A stretch of DNA of 64,000 nt, taken from Aureimonas sp. SA4125. GTDB lineage: Bacteria > Pseudomonadota > Alphaproteobacteria > Rhizobiales > Rhizobiaceae. This document shows, in pieces, positions 30,172 through 41,999 of this stretch (the stretch's first letter is position 1; the number at the start of each line of letters is the position of its first letter). The notes beneath the pieces were generated by a model. That model saw nothing but the letters and a program-made list of their open reading frames with translations. It was not told the DNA's origin and did not search any database. Position numbers and translations under genes: made by a program. The DNA is taken from positions 3,810,001 to 3,874,000 of the forward strand of contig NZ_AP025032.1 of the NCBI RefSeq assembly GCF_019973775.1. The letters are read 5' to 3'.

Positions 30172-30477
30172 TCAGCAAGCGCCGCGCTGGGTACCATCCG
30201 GGAAGAGAAGGCACGGTCCCTTGTCGGGGTCCGTCAGCACGCTGAGGCGCGACACGTAGTGTTTCTTGTCCGAACGGACGCTCGAGCCCGTCGTGACGGT
30301 ATCCAGCGTCTTGACGCGCTCGGCGGCCACGAGCTTGGCCTGGTGATCGGCGGTCGGCACGACGATCATCGCCAGCGCGACGGCAATCGATCCGAACAGG
30401 AGCGTGGCGCGAAACAAGCCGCCACGCGCTTCGACGAGGGTGTCGGAAATCCCCGACTTCTGACTGACATCTCTCAT
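30172..30477 (-). CDS. Small single-pass membrane protein, unknown
   Basis: A 101-residue protein with one hydrophobic helix (about residues 23-41, LFRATLLFGSIAVALAMIVV) and a C-terminal part with two cysteines (GPCLLFPDGTQRGAC) that would face the periplasm. The ATG at 30477 follows a strong GGAGG site, which supports it being a real gene. I do not recognise the family. No partner is evident; it lies alone between a methyltransferase and mutT. Confidence 0.7.
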   Translation of the reverse strand: MRDVSQKSGISDTLVEARGGLFRATLLFGSIAVALAMIVVPTADHQAKLVAAERVKTLDTVTTGSSVRSDKKHYVSRLSVLTDPDKGPCLLFPDGTQRGAC

Positions 30478-30654
30478 GGAACACCTCCGTCTGGCAAAGC
30501 GAGGCGGACCGGACCGCCGTCGCCTTCTCGACTTTGACTGTGCCGTGGGAGCGGTGAAAATTGCCTTAAACTGTCCTCTGGTCCTTCAGGATCGATTAGC
30601 ACCTGAGGCAGGCATTTTCGGCGCGCCGCGGGCGGCAGCGGCGGGGCTCGCCGC

Positions 30655-31062
30655 TCAGAGGAGGTCGACGAGGAAGGGGATGATCGGCGCGTCGGCCGGC
30701 GGCATGGGATAGTCGCGCAGCGCTTTCGGCCGGACCCATTTCAGCCTTTGTCCCTCGCGCGGTGTCGCGATGCCCTCGAATCGGCGGCAGACATAGAGCG
30801 GCATCAACAGGTGAAAGTCCTGATATCTATGGCTTACGAAGGTAAGCGGCGCGAGGCAGGCGGCCTTCGTGACGATCCCGAGTTCTTCCTCAAGCTCGCG
30901 GATCAGCGACTCCTCGGGTGTCTCGCCCGGCTCGACCTTGCCGCCCGGAAACTCCCAGAGGCCGGCCATCGACTTGCCCGCCGGGCGCTCTGCGATGAGC
31001 ACCCGCCCATCGGCATCGACCAGCGCGCACGCGACGACGAGAACCAGACTGATTGCAGACAT
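30655..31062 (-). CDS. mutT: 8-oxo-dGTP diphosphatase (Nudix)
   Basis: A 135-residue enzyme that removes oxidised guanine nucleotides from the pool. The Nudix box is complete: G41, E47, R55-E-L-x-EE-L-G62-I in GGKVEPGETPEESLIRELEE. The preceding ERPAGKSMAGLWEFPGG is typical of MutT. I take the ATG at 31062 (MSAISLVLVVAC), the usual MutT N-terminus, with AAGGA upstream; the longer frame from 31104 adds an unrelated leader. It follows the acetyltransferase gene on the same strand, and argJ-acetyltransferase-mutT is a common run in the order. Confidence 0.92.
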   Translation of the reverse strand: MSAISLVLVVACALVDADGRVLIAERPAGKSMAGLWEFPGGKVEPGETPEESLIRELEEELGIVTKAACLAPLTFVSHRYQDFHLLMPLYVCRRFEGIATPREGQRLKWVRPKALRDYPMPPADAPIIPFLVDLL

Positions 31063-31137
31063 GCTGAAGAGATCCTTAACTCTCGGACCCCGGCTGGTCC
31101 GCAAAGGCTGCGTGAGCGAGGTCCGGCTCGACGCGGT

Positions 31138-31929
31138 TCAGGCAGGCGGCGCGCGGTAGACATAGCGATAGGCCTCGACGAAGCCGAGCTTCCGATACAT
31201 GGCGAGCCCCGCCGCGTTGTCGGCCTCGACCTGCAGCCAGGCGGTACGCGCCCCCATCGCCCGCGTGTGGCGCAGAGCCGCCGTGACGATGCCGCGGCCG
31301 ATGCCGCGTTGCCGCCGGTCAGCGGACACCGCGACATCGAGGACGCCGGCAAGGTCGTTGTCCCGGATCGCCAGGGCGACGGCGACCGGTCGGGCTCCCT
31401 CCTCGAGCAGAAAGAGCGCCGAGGGCGGCCGGATCAATTCGAGGATCTCGGTCAGTCCCTCCCGCAGCTCGGCCGGCCGCTCGTGTACGACCAGACTGGC
31501 TTCGATGTAGCGATGGACGTCGCCGATCGGCGTGAGCTCGGACACGACGTCGGGGTCGCAATCCGTCAGGTCGAGACCGGCAAGATCTGCCGAGAAGACG
31601 ATGGATTCGCCGAAGGACGACCAGCCGAGATCGTCGAGATGCTGGACAAGCTGCGGCGGCGCCAGCGGCGACTGGCGAAACAGAAAGGGCCGACCAAAGG
31701 ACTTGAACCGCGCGGCCGCACGCTCGACCCTTGCCGGAATGTCGAGATGGTCGGATCGGTCGAGCGGGTTGACCGAGTTCAGGCGCTTGGCGGGAAAACC
31801 CGCGGTCAGCCTGACCGCCCAGGTCCCGTCGAACTCCGTCTGGCTCGCGGGCCAGGCGCGAAAGCCTGCGGCCTCCAGCCGCCGGACGACGGCGAGCTGC
31901 GTCAGGTTCTCAGCTTCGATAGTCGCCAT
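31138..31929 (-). CDS. GNAT family N-acetyltransferase
   Basis: A 263-residue protein with a divergent N-terminal half and a C-terminal GNAT domain. The acetyl-CoA loop is [20 protein letters not shown], and the end [25 protein letters not shown] is the usual GNAT strand-helix. The substrate is unknown. The start lies inside the end of argJ (overlap of 20 bases), with GAG four bases before it; an ATG at 31941 is the alternative, overlapping by 32. This overlap suggests coupled expression with argJ. Confidence 0.88.
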   Translation of the reverse strand: MATIEAENLTQLAVVRRLEAAGFRAWPASQTEFDGTWAVRLTAGFPAKRLNSVNPLDRSDHLDIPARVERAAARFKSFGRPFLFRQSPLAPPQLVQHLDDLGWSSFGESIVFSADLAGLDLTDCDPDVVSELTPIGDVHRYIEASLVVHERPAELREGLTEILELIRPPSALFLLEEGARPVAVALAIRDNDLAGVLDVAVSADRRQRGIGRGIVTAALRHTRAMGARTAWLQVEADNAAGLAMYRKLGFVEAYRYVYRAPPA

Positions 31930-33151
31930 TGATCTCGACATAGTCCTTCGTCAGGTCGCAGCTGTAGACGGTCCAGCGCCCGCTGCCGAGACCGAGGGCG
32001 ACATGGATCGGCACTTCCTGCCCCTTCATCACGGCCGCGGCCGAAGCTTCGCTGTAGTCCGGATCGCGCTCGCCGTTCAGCGCCACGCGAACCCCGCCGA
32101 AGGAGATCGTCAGCCGGTCGCGGTCGGCGGGCTCGCCGGCCTTGCCGACGGCCATCACGACGCGGCCCCAGTTGGCGTCCTCGCCGGCGACGGCGGTCTT
32201 GACCAGCGGCGAATTGGCGATCGACAGCGCGATGCGCTTGGCCGAGGCGTCGCTGACGGCGCCCTCCACCGTCACCTGGATCTCGTGCCGGGCGCCCTCG
32301 CCGTCCCGCGCCACCTGGCGGGCGAGATCGAGGAGCATGCCGGCGAGCGCCGAGCGGAAATCCTCCAGCCTGATATCGGCAGGATCGGAAATCTCCGGGC
32401 ACCCGCGGGAAGCGGCAGCGCCGGTCGCGATGAGAAGCAGCGTGTCTGAGGTCGAGGTGTCGCTGTCGACGGTCACCGAATTGAAGCTCGGCTCGACCGC
32501 CTGCGACAGCATGGCCTGGAGCGTCGCCGCCGGCAGCGGCGCATCGGTCGCGAGGAAGGAGAGCATGGTCGCCATATCGGGCGCGATCATGCCGGCGCCC
32601 TTGGCGATGCCGTTCAGCGTGACAGTGACGCCGGCGATCTCGACCGCACGGGTTGCGAGCTTCGGATAGGTATCGGTGGTCATGATGGCGTCGGCAGCGT
32701 CGCGCCAGCGTGCGCCGGTCGCCTCCTTGGCAAGCCCTTCCAGAAGATGGCTGAACTTGGCGGCGTCGAGTGGCTCGCCGATCACCCCGGTCGAGGCGAG
32801 GAAGACCTCGTTCGAGCGGCATCCCACCGCCTCCGCCGCGGCGACCGCGGTCATCGCCGTCGTCTCGCGGCCACGCCGTCCGGTGAAGGCGTTGGCATTG
32901 CCGGAATTGACGACGATGGCGCGAACGCTGCCGCCCTTCAGGTTCTCGCGGCAGAGATCGACAGGCGCGGAAGGACATTTCGAGCGGGTGAAGACCCCGG
33001 CGATGCTGGCGGGGGCGTCCAGCACCATCATCAGAACATCGGTCCGGCCCTTGTACTTGATGCCCGCCGCGGCGGTCGCGATGCGCAGGCCCTCGATCGC
33101 CGGCAGGTTGGCATAGTCGGTCGGTGCCAGCGGCGAGATGCTTGTGCTCAT
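31910..33151 (-). CDS. argJ: Bifunctional ornithine acetyltransferase / N-acetylglutamate synthase
   Basis: A 413-residue enzyme of the cyclic arginine pathway; it moves the acetyl group from N-acetylornithine to glutamate, and may also use acetyl-CoA. The precursor cuts itself between A194 and T195 in [15 protein letters not shown]195 becoming the nucleophile. The C-terminal end [15 protein letters not shown] is typical. The start at 33151 follows GGGG by six bases; the in-frame ATG at 33163 is possible. A strong terminator just upstream separates it from the parvulin gene, so it has its own promoter. Confidence 0.95.
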   Translation of the reverse strand: MSTSISPLAPTDYANLPAIEGLRIATAAAGIKYKGRTDVLMMVLDAPASIAGVFTRSKCPSAPVDLCRENLKGGSVRAIVVNSGNANAFTGRRGRETTAMTAVAAAEAVGCRSNEVFLASTGVIGEPLDAAKFSHLLEGLAKEATGARWRDAADAIMTTDTYPKLATRAVEIAGVTVTLNGIAKGAGMIAPDMATMLSFLATDAPLPAATLQAMLSQAVEPSFNSVTVDSDTSTSDTLLLIATGAAASRGCPEISDPADIRLEDFRSALAGMLLDLARQVARDGEGARHEIQVTVEGAVSDASAKRIALSIANSPLVKTAVAGEDANWGRVVMAVGKAGEPADRDRLTISFGGVRVALNGERDPDYSEASAAAVMKGQEVPIHVALGLGSGRWTVYSCDLTKDYVEINGDYRS

Positions 33152-33176
33152 GGAAGTCCCCATCCCAGTGTCATTG

Positions 33177-33206
33177 AAAAAGGGGCGCGCCATCGCTGGC
33201 GCGCCC
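33177..33206 (-). terminator. Intrinsic terminator of the parvulin gene
   Basis: A perfect nine-pair stem GGGCGCGCC / GGCGCGCCC with a six-base loop. On the minus strand it is followed by CTTTTT. It lies 22 bases after the parvulin stop and 26 bases before the argJ start. Confidence 0.85.
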
Positions 33207-33228
33207 GTCAGTGTCCGGCGGTGGCTGC

Positions 33229-34155
33229 TTACTGCGCGGGCGCCGTGGCCGGCGCGGCATCGGCGGGCGCAGCGCCCGCAGGTTCCGCGCCCTCGGCCGG
33301 CGGAGCGGAGGCGGCCTTTTCCATCGCCTCGACGGCGGTCTTCATCGCCGGATCGACGTAGACGACCTTCTGTTCCTCGCGCGCCTTCTGCACCAGGACC
33401 ATGTACTTCTCGCGCATGATGACCTGACGGATCTGCTCCTTCACCGCGTCGAACTCGGGCTGCTTCTGCGGGCGCTTCTCGGTCACCTGGATGATGTGCC
33501 AGCCGAACTGCGTCTGCACGGGCTGCTGGGTATACTTGCCGACTTCGAGCGCGTAGGCGGCCGTCTCGAACGGCGGCACCATCTGGCCGGGGCCGAAGAA
33601 TCCGAGATCGCCGCCCTCGGGACCCGAGGGACCGTTCGACTGCTCGGCGGCGAGCGTCATGAAGTCGGCACCGCCGTCGAGCTTCTTGATGATTGCCTCG
33701 GCCTCTTCCTTGGTCTTCACCAGGATGTGGCGGGCATGCAGTTCCTCGACCGGCTTGATCTTGGCGACCTCGGCGTCGTAGCGCGCCTTCAGCTCGTCAT
33801 CGGTGATGGCGTCGACGCCCTGCTTCTGGAAATAGGCATTGTGCAAAGCGCGCTCACGCAGGAAGGCGATGCGCGCCTCGACGACCTTGTCCTTCGCGAT
33901 TCCGGCCTTCTCGGCTTCCTGCGCCAGCGACTTGATGTCGATCAGCGCCGAGAGGACGGCGAGTTTGCGCTGCTCGGGCGGCAGCTTGCTGAACTGCTCG
34001 CCGAGATCCTGCGCAGCCAGGTCGAGATCGCCTGCCGTGATCGACTGGTCGCCGACCTTGGCGACGACATCGCTATCGGCGGCCAGCGACGGGACGGCCA
34101 GCGTCATCAGGGATAGGCCGGTTGCGGCGAGCAGAAGCTTGATGGTCTTGGTCAT
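33229..34155 (-). CDS. Parvulin-type peptidyl-prolyl cis-trans isomerase, exported
   Basis: A 308-residue periplasmic folding factor. The signal peptide is [20 protein letters not shown] ending at LAADS. A SurA-like N-terminal helical part (about 30-135) is followed by the parvulin domain (about 140-235) with [39 protein letters not shown] and [10 protein letters not shown]. The C-terminus is an Ala/Pro-rich tail. The ATG at 34155 follows GAGGAACC; the frame open to 34173 adds no useful sequence. It is divergent from secA, a conserved arrangement linking export and folding. Confidence 0.92.
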   Translation of the reverse strand: MTKTIKLLLAATGLSLMTLAVPSLAADSDVVAKVGDQSITAGDLDLAAQDLGEQFSKLPPEQRKLAVLSALIDIKSLAQEAEKAGIAKDKVVEARIAFLRERALHNAYFQKQGVDAITDDELKARYDAEVAKIKPVEELHARHILVKTKEEAEAIIKKLDGGADFMTLAAEQSNGPSGPEGGDLGFFGPGQMVPPFETAAYALEVGKYTQQPVQTQFGWHIIQVTEKRPQKQPEFDAVKEQIRQVIMREKYMVLVQKAREEQKVVYVDPAMKTAVEAMEKAASAPPAEGAEPAGAAPADAAPATAPAQ

Positions 34156-34543
34156 GAAGGTTCCTCGGGTCATCTCGGGGTAAGAAGCCGGCGCCCGTTG
34201 CCAGATCTTCCTGAAAACGGGTTCTGAAAGTCTTGGCTTTGCGGTCTTTTAAGGGCCGGAGCGCGCCTCTCTGCGGCGTTGACATCGCTTTGCCCCCCTC
34301 TTATCTCTCTCGCGTCGTCAAAGTCCAGCCGCGCCCCTGTCGCGACCCAGGCAGACAGGGGACGGGCCTTATGCCGGAACGATACGCAAGCCCCTGATCC
34401 TGCTGCGCAATTGGCTTCGGCAAGCCGGCATGGCGGCACTGCCTCGTGATCGGTTGGGGCAAGGTCTGGACCGCTTTGCGGCCGCTCGTCGGTAGATCCC
34501 TCCACCGGCAAGCGTCTCGATTCATCTTTAGAAAGGCCTGTTC
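34156..34543. other. Intergenic region between parvulin and secA
   Basis: A 388-base stretch between two divergent genes. It contains a consensus-like plus-strand promoter (34279-34307), leaving a secA leader of roughly 230 bases. I see no coding sequence or recognised leader RNA in it. Confidence 0.5.
34279..34307 (+). promoter_or_regulatory. Probable secA promoter
   Basis: TTGACA (34279-34284), a 17-base spacer and TATCTC (34302-34307) match the housekeeping promoter form, with an exact -35. It points toward secA, whose start lies about 237 bases downstream. Confidence 0.5.
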
Positions 34544-37231
<2,688 letters not shown>

Positions 37232-37262
37232 GAGCGGGAGCCGGCAGGCGGCACGTTCAAGG

Positions 37263-37289
37263 ACCGGGGCGGCAGCGTCCCGGTTTTTT
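37263..37289 (+). terminator. Intrinsic terminator of secA
   Basis: Stem ACCGGG / CCCGGT with a ten-base loop followed by TTTTT, 32 bases after the secA stop. Confidence 0.8.
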
Positions 37290-37598
37290 ATGCGCTGACT
37301 GAAGCGTTGCCGCCCTCGGAATGCGGGATGGAGCCGGCAACCGGCCTTGTCCCGCCTCGATCGGCGTCGCTGGCTGGGAAGTGCCGGTGGCGCGGCGCTT
37401 TCCGGCGCGGTGCCGGCAACGAAGGACGATTTGAGCGCGACGGCTTCGCTGCGGCGCTCGTCGGCCGAGCACTCCGACGGGGCAAGCCGCGGGAGGAGGT
37501 CCGCAGCCCATCCCGCGCCTTGGCGTTCGGTCGGCTCGCCATGACCATGCGAACGGCCGGCCGCCGACGCGGTCCGGCGACGCGCGGCCCGGCCGGGA
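37290..37598. other. Intergenic region between secA terminator and the YafK-like gene
   Basis: About 309 bases between two convergent genes. No coding sequence, RNA gene or repeat is recognised; the short open frames here have no ribosome-binding site or family. Confidence 0.5.
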
Positions 37599-38603
37599 CT
37601 ACTTCGTGAAGCCGTCGAAAACGGTCGCCTTGCGGGTCTTCAGCGGCTTGCCGAAACGGTCGAAACCTTCGCGGCGGTGCTGCTCGGCGGCATAGGCATC
37701 GGCGGTGATCGGCGTGCCGGTCTTGTAGCTGAAGGTCGAGACGGGCGCGAATTCGTGCGGCTTCATCTGCGCAAACAGCCTGTCTTCCTCGGCCTGGTCG
37801 GACAGGCGCTTGGCGGCGACCTCGACGGTCTCCTCGACCACCGGGCAGGGCCCTGCCGGCAGGAGGGTCTGGCCGGGCTCCAGCAGGGGATCGAAGACGT
37901 AGCGCTTTTCGCAGACGCCGACATTCGGCACACGCTTGGTGAGTTCGAAACGGTCCGACCCCTCCTTCAGCATCTTCCAGAACGCGTAGTGCTCGGACTG
38001 GCGATGCCGGGCAAGGTTCTTCGGTGTCATGCGGAAGGGAAAGGCCTGGATCTGGAACGAGCGCTGACCGCCGGCAAAGCTGTCACGGGCGAGCGCGTAG
38101 AGTTCCTCGACCTGCCAGTCGTCCATGGCGTAGCACCCGGACGAATTGCACGAGCCGTGGATCATCAGGTTCTGGCCGGTAAAGCCGTGCGAGCGGTCAT
38201 AGGCGTTGGGATAGCCGATGTTGACGGCGAGATGGTGCTGAGAGCCCGGGTTCAACTGCGACGGCACGACGGTGTAGAAGCCCTCGGGCCCCTGGCGATC
38301 GCCTTCGGCCTTCTTGGGCCCGAGCTTTCCGGACCAGGCGCAGATCGAGTAGGTCTTCAGAAGTTCGTACTTGCCGCTCGACTTCTGCTTCCAGACCTCG
38401 AGCGCGGATTCTTCCTTGAACAGACGAACCAGGATCGGCGACGTCAGCCCCATGTCCTTGGTCTTCATCACCTTGATGAGGGCAGCGGGAACCGGCGCCT
38501 GCGGTCCCATCAGGTCGCCGAAATCGGCGCCCGGCTGACAGGCCGAGACGGCAAACAGGCTGACCGCGAGCGCGGCGGCAGTGATCAGACGTCTGACGAG
38601 CAT
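37599..38603 (-). CDS. YafK-like L,D-transpeptidase lipoprotein
   Basis: A 334-residue protein. Its N-terminus MLVRRLITAAALAVSLFAVSAC is a lipoprotein signal with lipobox VSAC (Cys 22), so it is lipid-anchored in the periplasm. The YkuD-like catalytic domain follows with SICAWSGKLGPK, GPEGFYTV and the active site MIHGSCNSSGCYAM, whose last cysteine is the nucleophile. YafK-type enzymes cut Braun-lipoprotein type links or form 3-3 links in peptidoglycan. The last 100 residues are an extra helical part. The leader forms two alternative hairpins over the ribosome-binding site (38610-38644). Confidence 0.87.
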   Translation of the reverse strand: MLVRRLITAAALAVSLFAVSACQPGADFGDLMGPQAPVPAALIKVMKTKDMGLTSPILVRLFKEESALEVWKQKSSGKYELLKTYSICAWSGKLGPKKAEGDRQGPEGFYTVVPSQLNPGSQHHLAVNIGYPNAYDRSHGFTGQNLMIHGSCNSSGCYAMDDWQVEELYALARDSFAGGQRSFQIQAFPFRMTPKNLARHRQSEHYAFWKMLKEGSDRFELTKRVPNVGVCEKRYVFDPLLEPGQTLLPAGPCPVVEETVEVAAKRLSDQAEEDRLFAQMKPHEFAPVSTFSYKTGTPITADAYAAEQHRREGFDRFGKPLKTRKATVFDGFTK

Positions 38604-38913
38604 GCCCGTCCCCCTGTTCGGCAGGGGGCTTCAACCCCGCTGCCCCTTGCATCCATCCTGCCCCACGGCCGCACAGACCGCTGGCACCAGCCCGAACCCT
38701 GGCAAACCCTTGCTCGGACTCAGACAATTTGTCTCTTGTTTTGACTCCGCGGGCCCTAACGATGCGTTAACATCGCAGCCCCGGCCGCGGAATACGCCCT
38801 TCGATCCCACAAGGACGACGCCATTGTGACGAAGGTCGAGCGGTAACGCTAGGTCACGAGCGTGGCGGTTCTGCCACGATCGCCGCAAAAGGGGACGAGC
38901 GGCCCTGGCGAAC
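38604..38913. other. Intergenic region upstream of the YafK-like gene
   Basis: A 310-base stretch between accA and the YafK-like gene, both on the minus strand. Its first 40 bases form the leader with alternative hairpins; the remainder should hold the promoter, which I cannot place with confidence. No gene is seen. Confidence 0.5.
38610..38644 (-). promoter_or_regulatory. Leader with two mutually exclusive hairpins over the ribosome-binding site
   Basis: On the minus strand hairpin 1 pairs GGCAGCGGGG (38644-38635) with CCCCCTGCC (38628-38620). Hairpin 2 pairs CCCCCTG (38628-38622) with CAGGGGG (38616-38610), which contains the Shine-Dalgarno sequence six bases before the ATG at 38603. Both use CCCCCTG, so only one can form. 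Hairpin 2 would hide the ribosome-binding site and hairpin 1 would expose it. Confidence 0.45.
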
Positions 38914-39867
38914 TTACAAATTCCGGCCGATCGCCAGGAACTTTTCGCGGCGTTCGCGCCGCAGCGTCGCGCCATCGCGGGGCGTCAGTTCCGCAAACGC
39001 CGCCCGGATGCGCTCTGCCGTGGTGTCGATCGCCACACCGGCATCGCGATGCGCGCCGCCGATCGGCTCGGGCACGATTTCGTCGATGACGCCGAAGCCC
39101 TTCAGGTCCTGTGCGGTGATCTTCATCGCCTGGGCAACGTCCTGCGCCCGTGTCGCGTCGCGCCAGAGGATCGAAGCGCCGGCTTCCGGCGAGATGACGC
39201 TGTAGATGGCATGCTCCAGCATCAGCACCCGGTTGGCTGCTGCCAGCGCGATGGCACCGCCCGAGCCACCCTCGCCGATGATCACCGACACGAGCGGCAC
39301 CTTCAGGTTGAGGCAGGCCTCCGTCGAGCGGGCGATCGCCTCGGCCTGGCCGCGCTCCTCGGCGCCGATGCCGGGATAGGCACCGGCCGTGTCGACCAGC
39401 GTCAGGACCGGAATGCCGAAACGCTCGGCCATCTCCATGATGCGGACAGCCTTGCGGTAGCCCTCGGGGCGGGCCATGCCGAAATTGTGCTTCAGCCGGG
39501 TCTGGGTGTCAGACCCCTTCTCCTGGCCGATGATCGCGATCGACTGCCCGTCCAACCTGCCGAAGCCGGAAATGATGGCGTGGTCCTCGGCGAAGAAGCG
39601 GTCGCCGGCCAGCGGCGTGAAGTCGGTGATCATCCGCTCGACATAGTCGAGGCAATGCGGCCGGTCGGCGTGACGGGCGACCTGCGTCTTCTGCCAGGGC
39701 GTCAGCTTTCTGTAGAGGTCGAGCAAGGCATCGTGCGACCGCTTCTCGAGCCGCTGGATCTCCTCGGTGACGTCGACGCCATCCTTGTTCTCGCCGATCC
39801 CCTTCAGCGCGATGATCTGGCTTTCAAGGTCGGCGACCGGCTTTTCGAAGTCGAGATAGTTGTGCAT
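38914..39867 (-). CDS. accA: Acetyl-CoA carboxylase carboxyltransferase subunit alpha
   Basis: A 317-residue subunit that with AccD forms the carboxyltransferase of fatty-acid synthesis. The start MHNYLDFEKPVADLE at 39867 is the family N-terminus; a GTG nine codons earlier is possible. The crotonase-like fold shows GRPEGYRKA-type and GEGGSGGAIALAAANRV motifs for acetyl-CoA and carboxybiotin binding, and ISPEAGASILWRD. The zinc finger sits in AccD, encoded elsewhere. It follows xerD on the same strand, as in related genomes. Confidence 0.96.
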   Translation of the reverse strand: MHNYLDFEKPVADLESQIIALKGIGENKDGVDVTEEIQRLEKRSHDALLDLYRKLTPWQKTQVARHADRPHCLDYVERMITDFTPLAGDRFFAEDHAIISGFGRLDGQSIAIIGQEKGSDTQTRLKHNFGMARPEGYRKAVRIMEMAERFGIPVLTLVDTAGAYPGIGAEERGQAEAIARSTEACLNLKVPLVSVIIGEGGSGGAIALAAANRVLMLEHAIYSVISPEAGASILWRDATRAQDVAQAMKITAQDLKGFGVIDEIVPEPIGGAHRDAGVAIDTTAERIRAAFAELTPRDGATLRRERREKFLAIGRNL

Positions 39868-40038
39868 GAGCGACCGAAGCCGTCCTTTCGACACAGGGAG
39901 ATCCCCGGCACCTCTCGTGAGGTCAGCGGGGCTTGTCGGCCGCCGGCGGAAGGCGGGTCAGAGTGCGGCGCAAACTGACGATGTGCCCGCGTCTTGTCAA
40001 GAAATGCCGTCGACCGCCAGCCGGGCCGCGGTGCGGGG

Positions 40039-41040
40039 TCAGTCGCGGCTCGTCTCCGACAGCGGGTGATGATCGGTGACGAGGCGGATCAGGCGCTCTT
40101 CCAGGACATGGGTATAGATCTGCGTCGTCGAGATGTCGGCATGGCCGAGAAGCTCCTGCACGGCCCGGAGGTCGGCGCCGTTCTGCAGAAGATGACTGGC
40201 GAAGGCATGCCGCAGCACGTGCGGAGAAACGCGCGCAGCGGGAATCCCGGCGCGCGCCGCCAATGCCTTGAGGTCGCGGGCAAAGGCCTGGCGGGTCAGA
40301 TGACCGCTTTCCGACAGAGCCGGAAACAGCCAGGGCTGCTCGGCCGGAGACGGCATGCCGGGCGCTTTCAGCGCCGCAAGCGCCTCTGCGAAACCCGCAA
40401 GCGCGTCGCGGGCACGCTCGCCGATCGGCACCATGCGCTCCTTGTCGCCCTTGCCGCGAACGATCACCAGCCGATTCTTCGGCCGGAGCACCGAACGCGG
40501 CAGGCTGACGAGTTCCGAGACGCGCAGGCCCGTCGCATAGAGAAGCTCGACGAGGGCATGCAGCCGCCGCGCGCGGGCGAGCGCCGCCCCCGTCACGTCT
40601 GGATCGGCCGCCGACGCCGCGGCGGCGTCGATCAGGCGGTCGACCTCGTCCTCGCTCATGATCTTTGGCAGCGGGCGTGCCTTGCGCGCCGTCTCGATCG
40701 GCCCGGTCGGATCATCGCCGCGCATGCCCTCGGCGTAGAGGAACTTGTAGAACTGGCGCAGCGAGGACATCCGCCGCGACTGGCTGGAGGCGGCGAAGCC
40801 ACGCGCGGCGAGATCGGAGACGAAGGCCCGGATGTCGTCGCTCGATGCCGCGGCAAGGCTCGTCCCGCGGGAGCCGAGAAAGTCGCTGCTGTCGTCGAGA
40901 TCGCGGCGATAGGCGGACAAGGTGTTCTCCGCAGCGCCGCGCTCCACCGCCATCATCTCGATGAAGGTCTCGATGTCGACGCCGTCACGGCTGGCGGGCC
41001 GCGCTGCCGGGCTCGGCCTGCCCTTCTCTCCACCCGTCAT
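40039..41040 (-). CDS. xerD: Tyrosine recombinase XerD
   Basis: A 333-residue site-specific recombinase which with XerC resolves chromosome dimers at dif. The N-terminal SAM-like core-binding domain covers about 20-115. The catalytic set is R173 (ATGLRVSEL), K197, H274 and R277 ([14 protein letters not shown]), H300 (LLGHADI) and Y309 (TQIYTHV). The ATG at 41040 overlaps the stop of a small membrane protein gene by ATGA; the frame open far upstream lacks coding signal. Position between accA and aroK is the chromosomal XerD context rather than a phage integrase context. Confidence 0.94.
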   Translation of the reverse strand: MTGGEKGRPSPAARPASRDGVDIETFIEMMAVERGAAENTLSAYRRDLDDSSDFLGSRGTSLAAASSDDIRAFVSDLAARGFAASSQSRRMSSLRQFYKFLYAEGMRGDDPTGPIETARKARPLPKIMSEDEVDRLIDAAAASAADPDVTGAALARARRLHALVELLYATGLRVSELVSLPRSVLRPKNRLVIVRGKGDKERMVPIGERARDALAGFAEALAALKAPGMPSPAEQPWLFPALSESGHLTRQAFARDLKALAARAGIPAARVSPHVLRHAFASHLLQNGADLRAVQELLGHADISTTQIYTHVLEERLIRLVTDHHPLSETSRD

Positions 41041-41219
41041 GGACGCAGCGGCATGATCGGCTCGCCCTCGGCGGGCGGCGGCTGCAACTGGTCGAGCGGC
41101 AGGATGATTTCGACCGGATGCTGGGCCGGCTCGACGAAGAAGACGAGCGCGGCCATGGCAGCCAGGATCAGTCCGCAAACGAGAACGAGCGTCGTCAGGA
41201 GACGGACAAGCGTTGGCAT
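41037..41219 (-). CDS. Small single-pass membrane protein upstream of xerD
   Basis: A 60-residue protein ([20 protein letters not shown]) with one long hydrophobic helix (about 4-30) and a Pro/Glu-rich periplasmic tail ending [14 protein letters not shown] at 41249 is an alternative start giving 70 residues; neither has a strong ribosome-binding site. The ATGA overlap with xerD and the retained position in the divergent space between aroK and xerD in related genomes argue that it is real. Function unknown. Confidence 0.7.
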   Translation of the reverse strand: MPTLVRLLTTLVLVCGLILAAMAALVFFVEPAQHPVEIILPLDQLQPPPAEGEPIMPLRP

Positions 41220-41420
41220 GACGACAAGGCCATTCTGACTCGAGGACACGGCGGTTCAGGTCCGCTTGAGCGGGACGCATTCGCTCCCCTTCCTTTAAAG
41301 AATGCAGCCGGTGGCGCAAGCGCGAAGCCACAACCGGCGCGGCCCCTTCCCGCCTTGACGCCAGCCCCGATTTCCTGTCTCCCAGAACAAAATTCTCCTG
41401 GGGGAAGACCACGTAGGACG

Positions 41421-41999
41421 ATGAGGAGCGAAACCCGCCTGGACGATAACCTCGACATCGCCACGCGTCTCGGTGGCCGCTGCATCACGCTGATCGGCCT
41501 GATGGGCGCCGGCAAGTCGACGGTCGGCCGGAAACTGTCGCAGATGCTCGCCCTCCCCTTCCACGATACCGACACCGAGATCGAGACCGCCGCGCAGATG
41601 AGCGTCGCCGAACTCTTCGCCTCCTACGGCGAGCCGGAGTTCCGTGCGCTCGAGGCCCGCGTCGTGGCGCGGCTCGCGCGCGAGGGACCCCATGTCCTGG
41701 CCACCGGCGGCGGCGCCTACATGGCGACCGAGACGCGTGAGATCCTGCGCGAGCGGGCGGTGACGGTCTGGCTGAAGGCCGATGTCGACGTCCTGATGGA
41801 TCGTGTCCAGCGCCGCGGCAACCGTCCGCTCCTCGCCGCCGCCGATCCGCGCGCCGTGATGCTGAGCCTCATCGACAAGCGCTACCCCGTCTATGCCGCA
41901 GCCGACATCACCATCGTCTCGCGCAATGTCCGCCGCGAGGTGATCGCCGAGGAGATCATCGCCGCGCTCGACCGCTTCCTTCCGGGAGATCCCGCATGA
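41421..41999 (+). CDS. aroK: Shikimate kinase
   Basis: A 192-residue enzyme of the shikimate pathway that phosphorylates shikimate. Walker A is GLMGAGKST (26-34), followed by the shikimate-binding DTDTEIE and GEPEFRALE, the GGG motif ATGGGAYM, and the lid arginine in RRGNRPLL. The start ATG at 41421 follows AGGACG. It overlaps aroB by ATGA, so the two enzymes are co-translated. It is divergent from xerD and its small upstream gene. Confidence 0.95.
   Translation: MRSETRLDDNLDIATRLGGRCITLIGLMGAGKSTVGRKLSQMLALPFHDTDTEIETAAQMSVAELFASYGEPEFRALEARVVARLAREGPHVLATGGGAYMATETREILRERAVTVWLKADVDVLMDRVQRRGNRPLLAAADPRAVMLSLIDKRYPVYAAADITIVSRNVRREVIAEEIIAALDRFLPGDPA

Noticed and set aside
40039..41412. 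Longer XerD frame starting at 41412
   Set aside because: The extra 124 codons run antisense through the small membrane protein region and aroK leader and look non-coding; the ATGA-coupled ATG at 41040 fits the family length.
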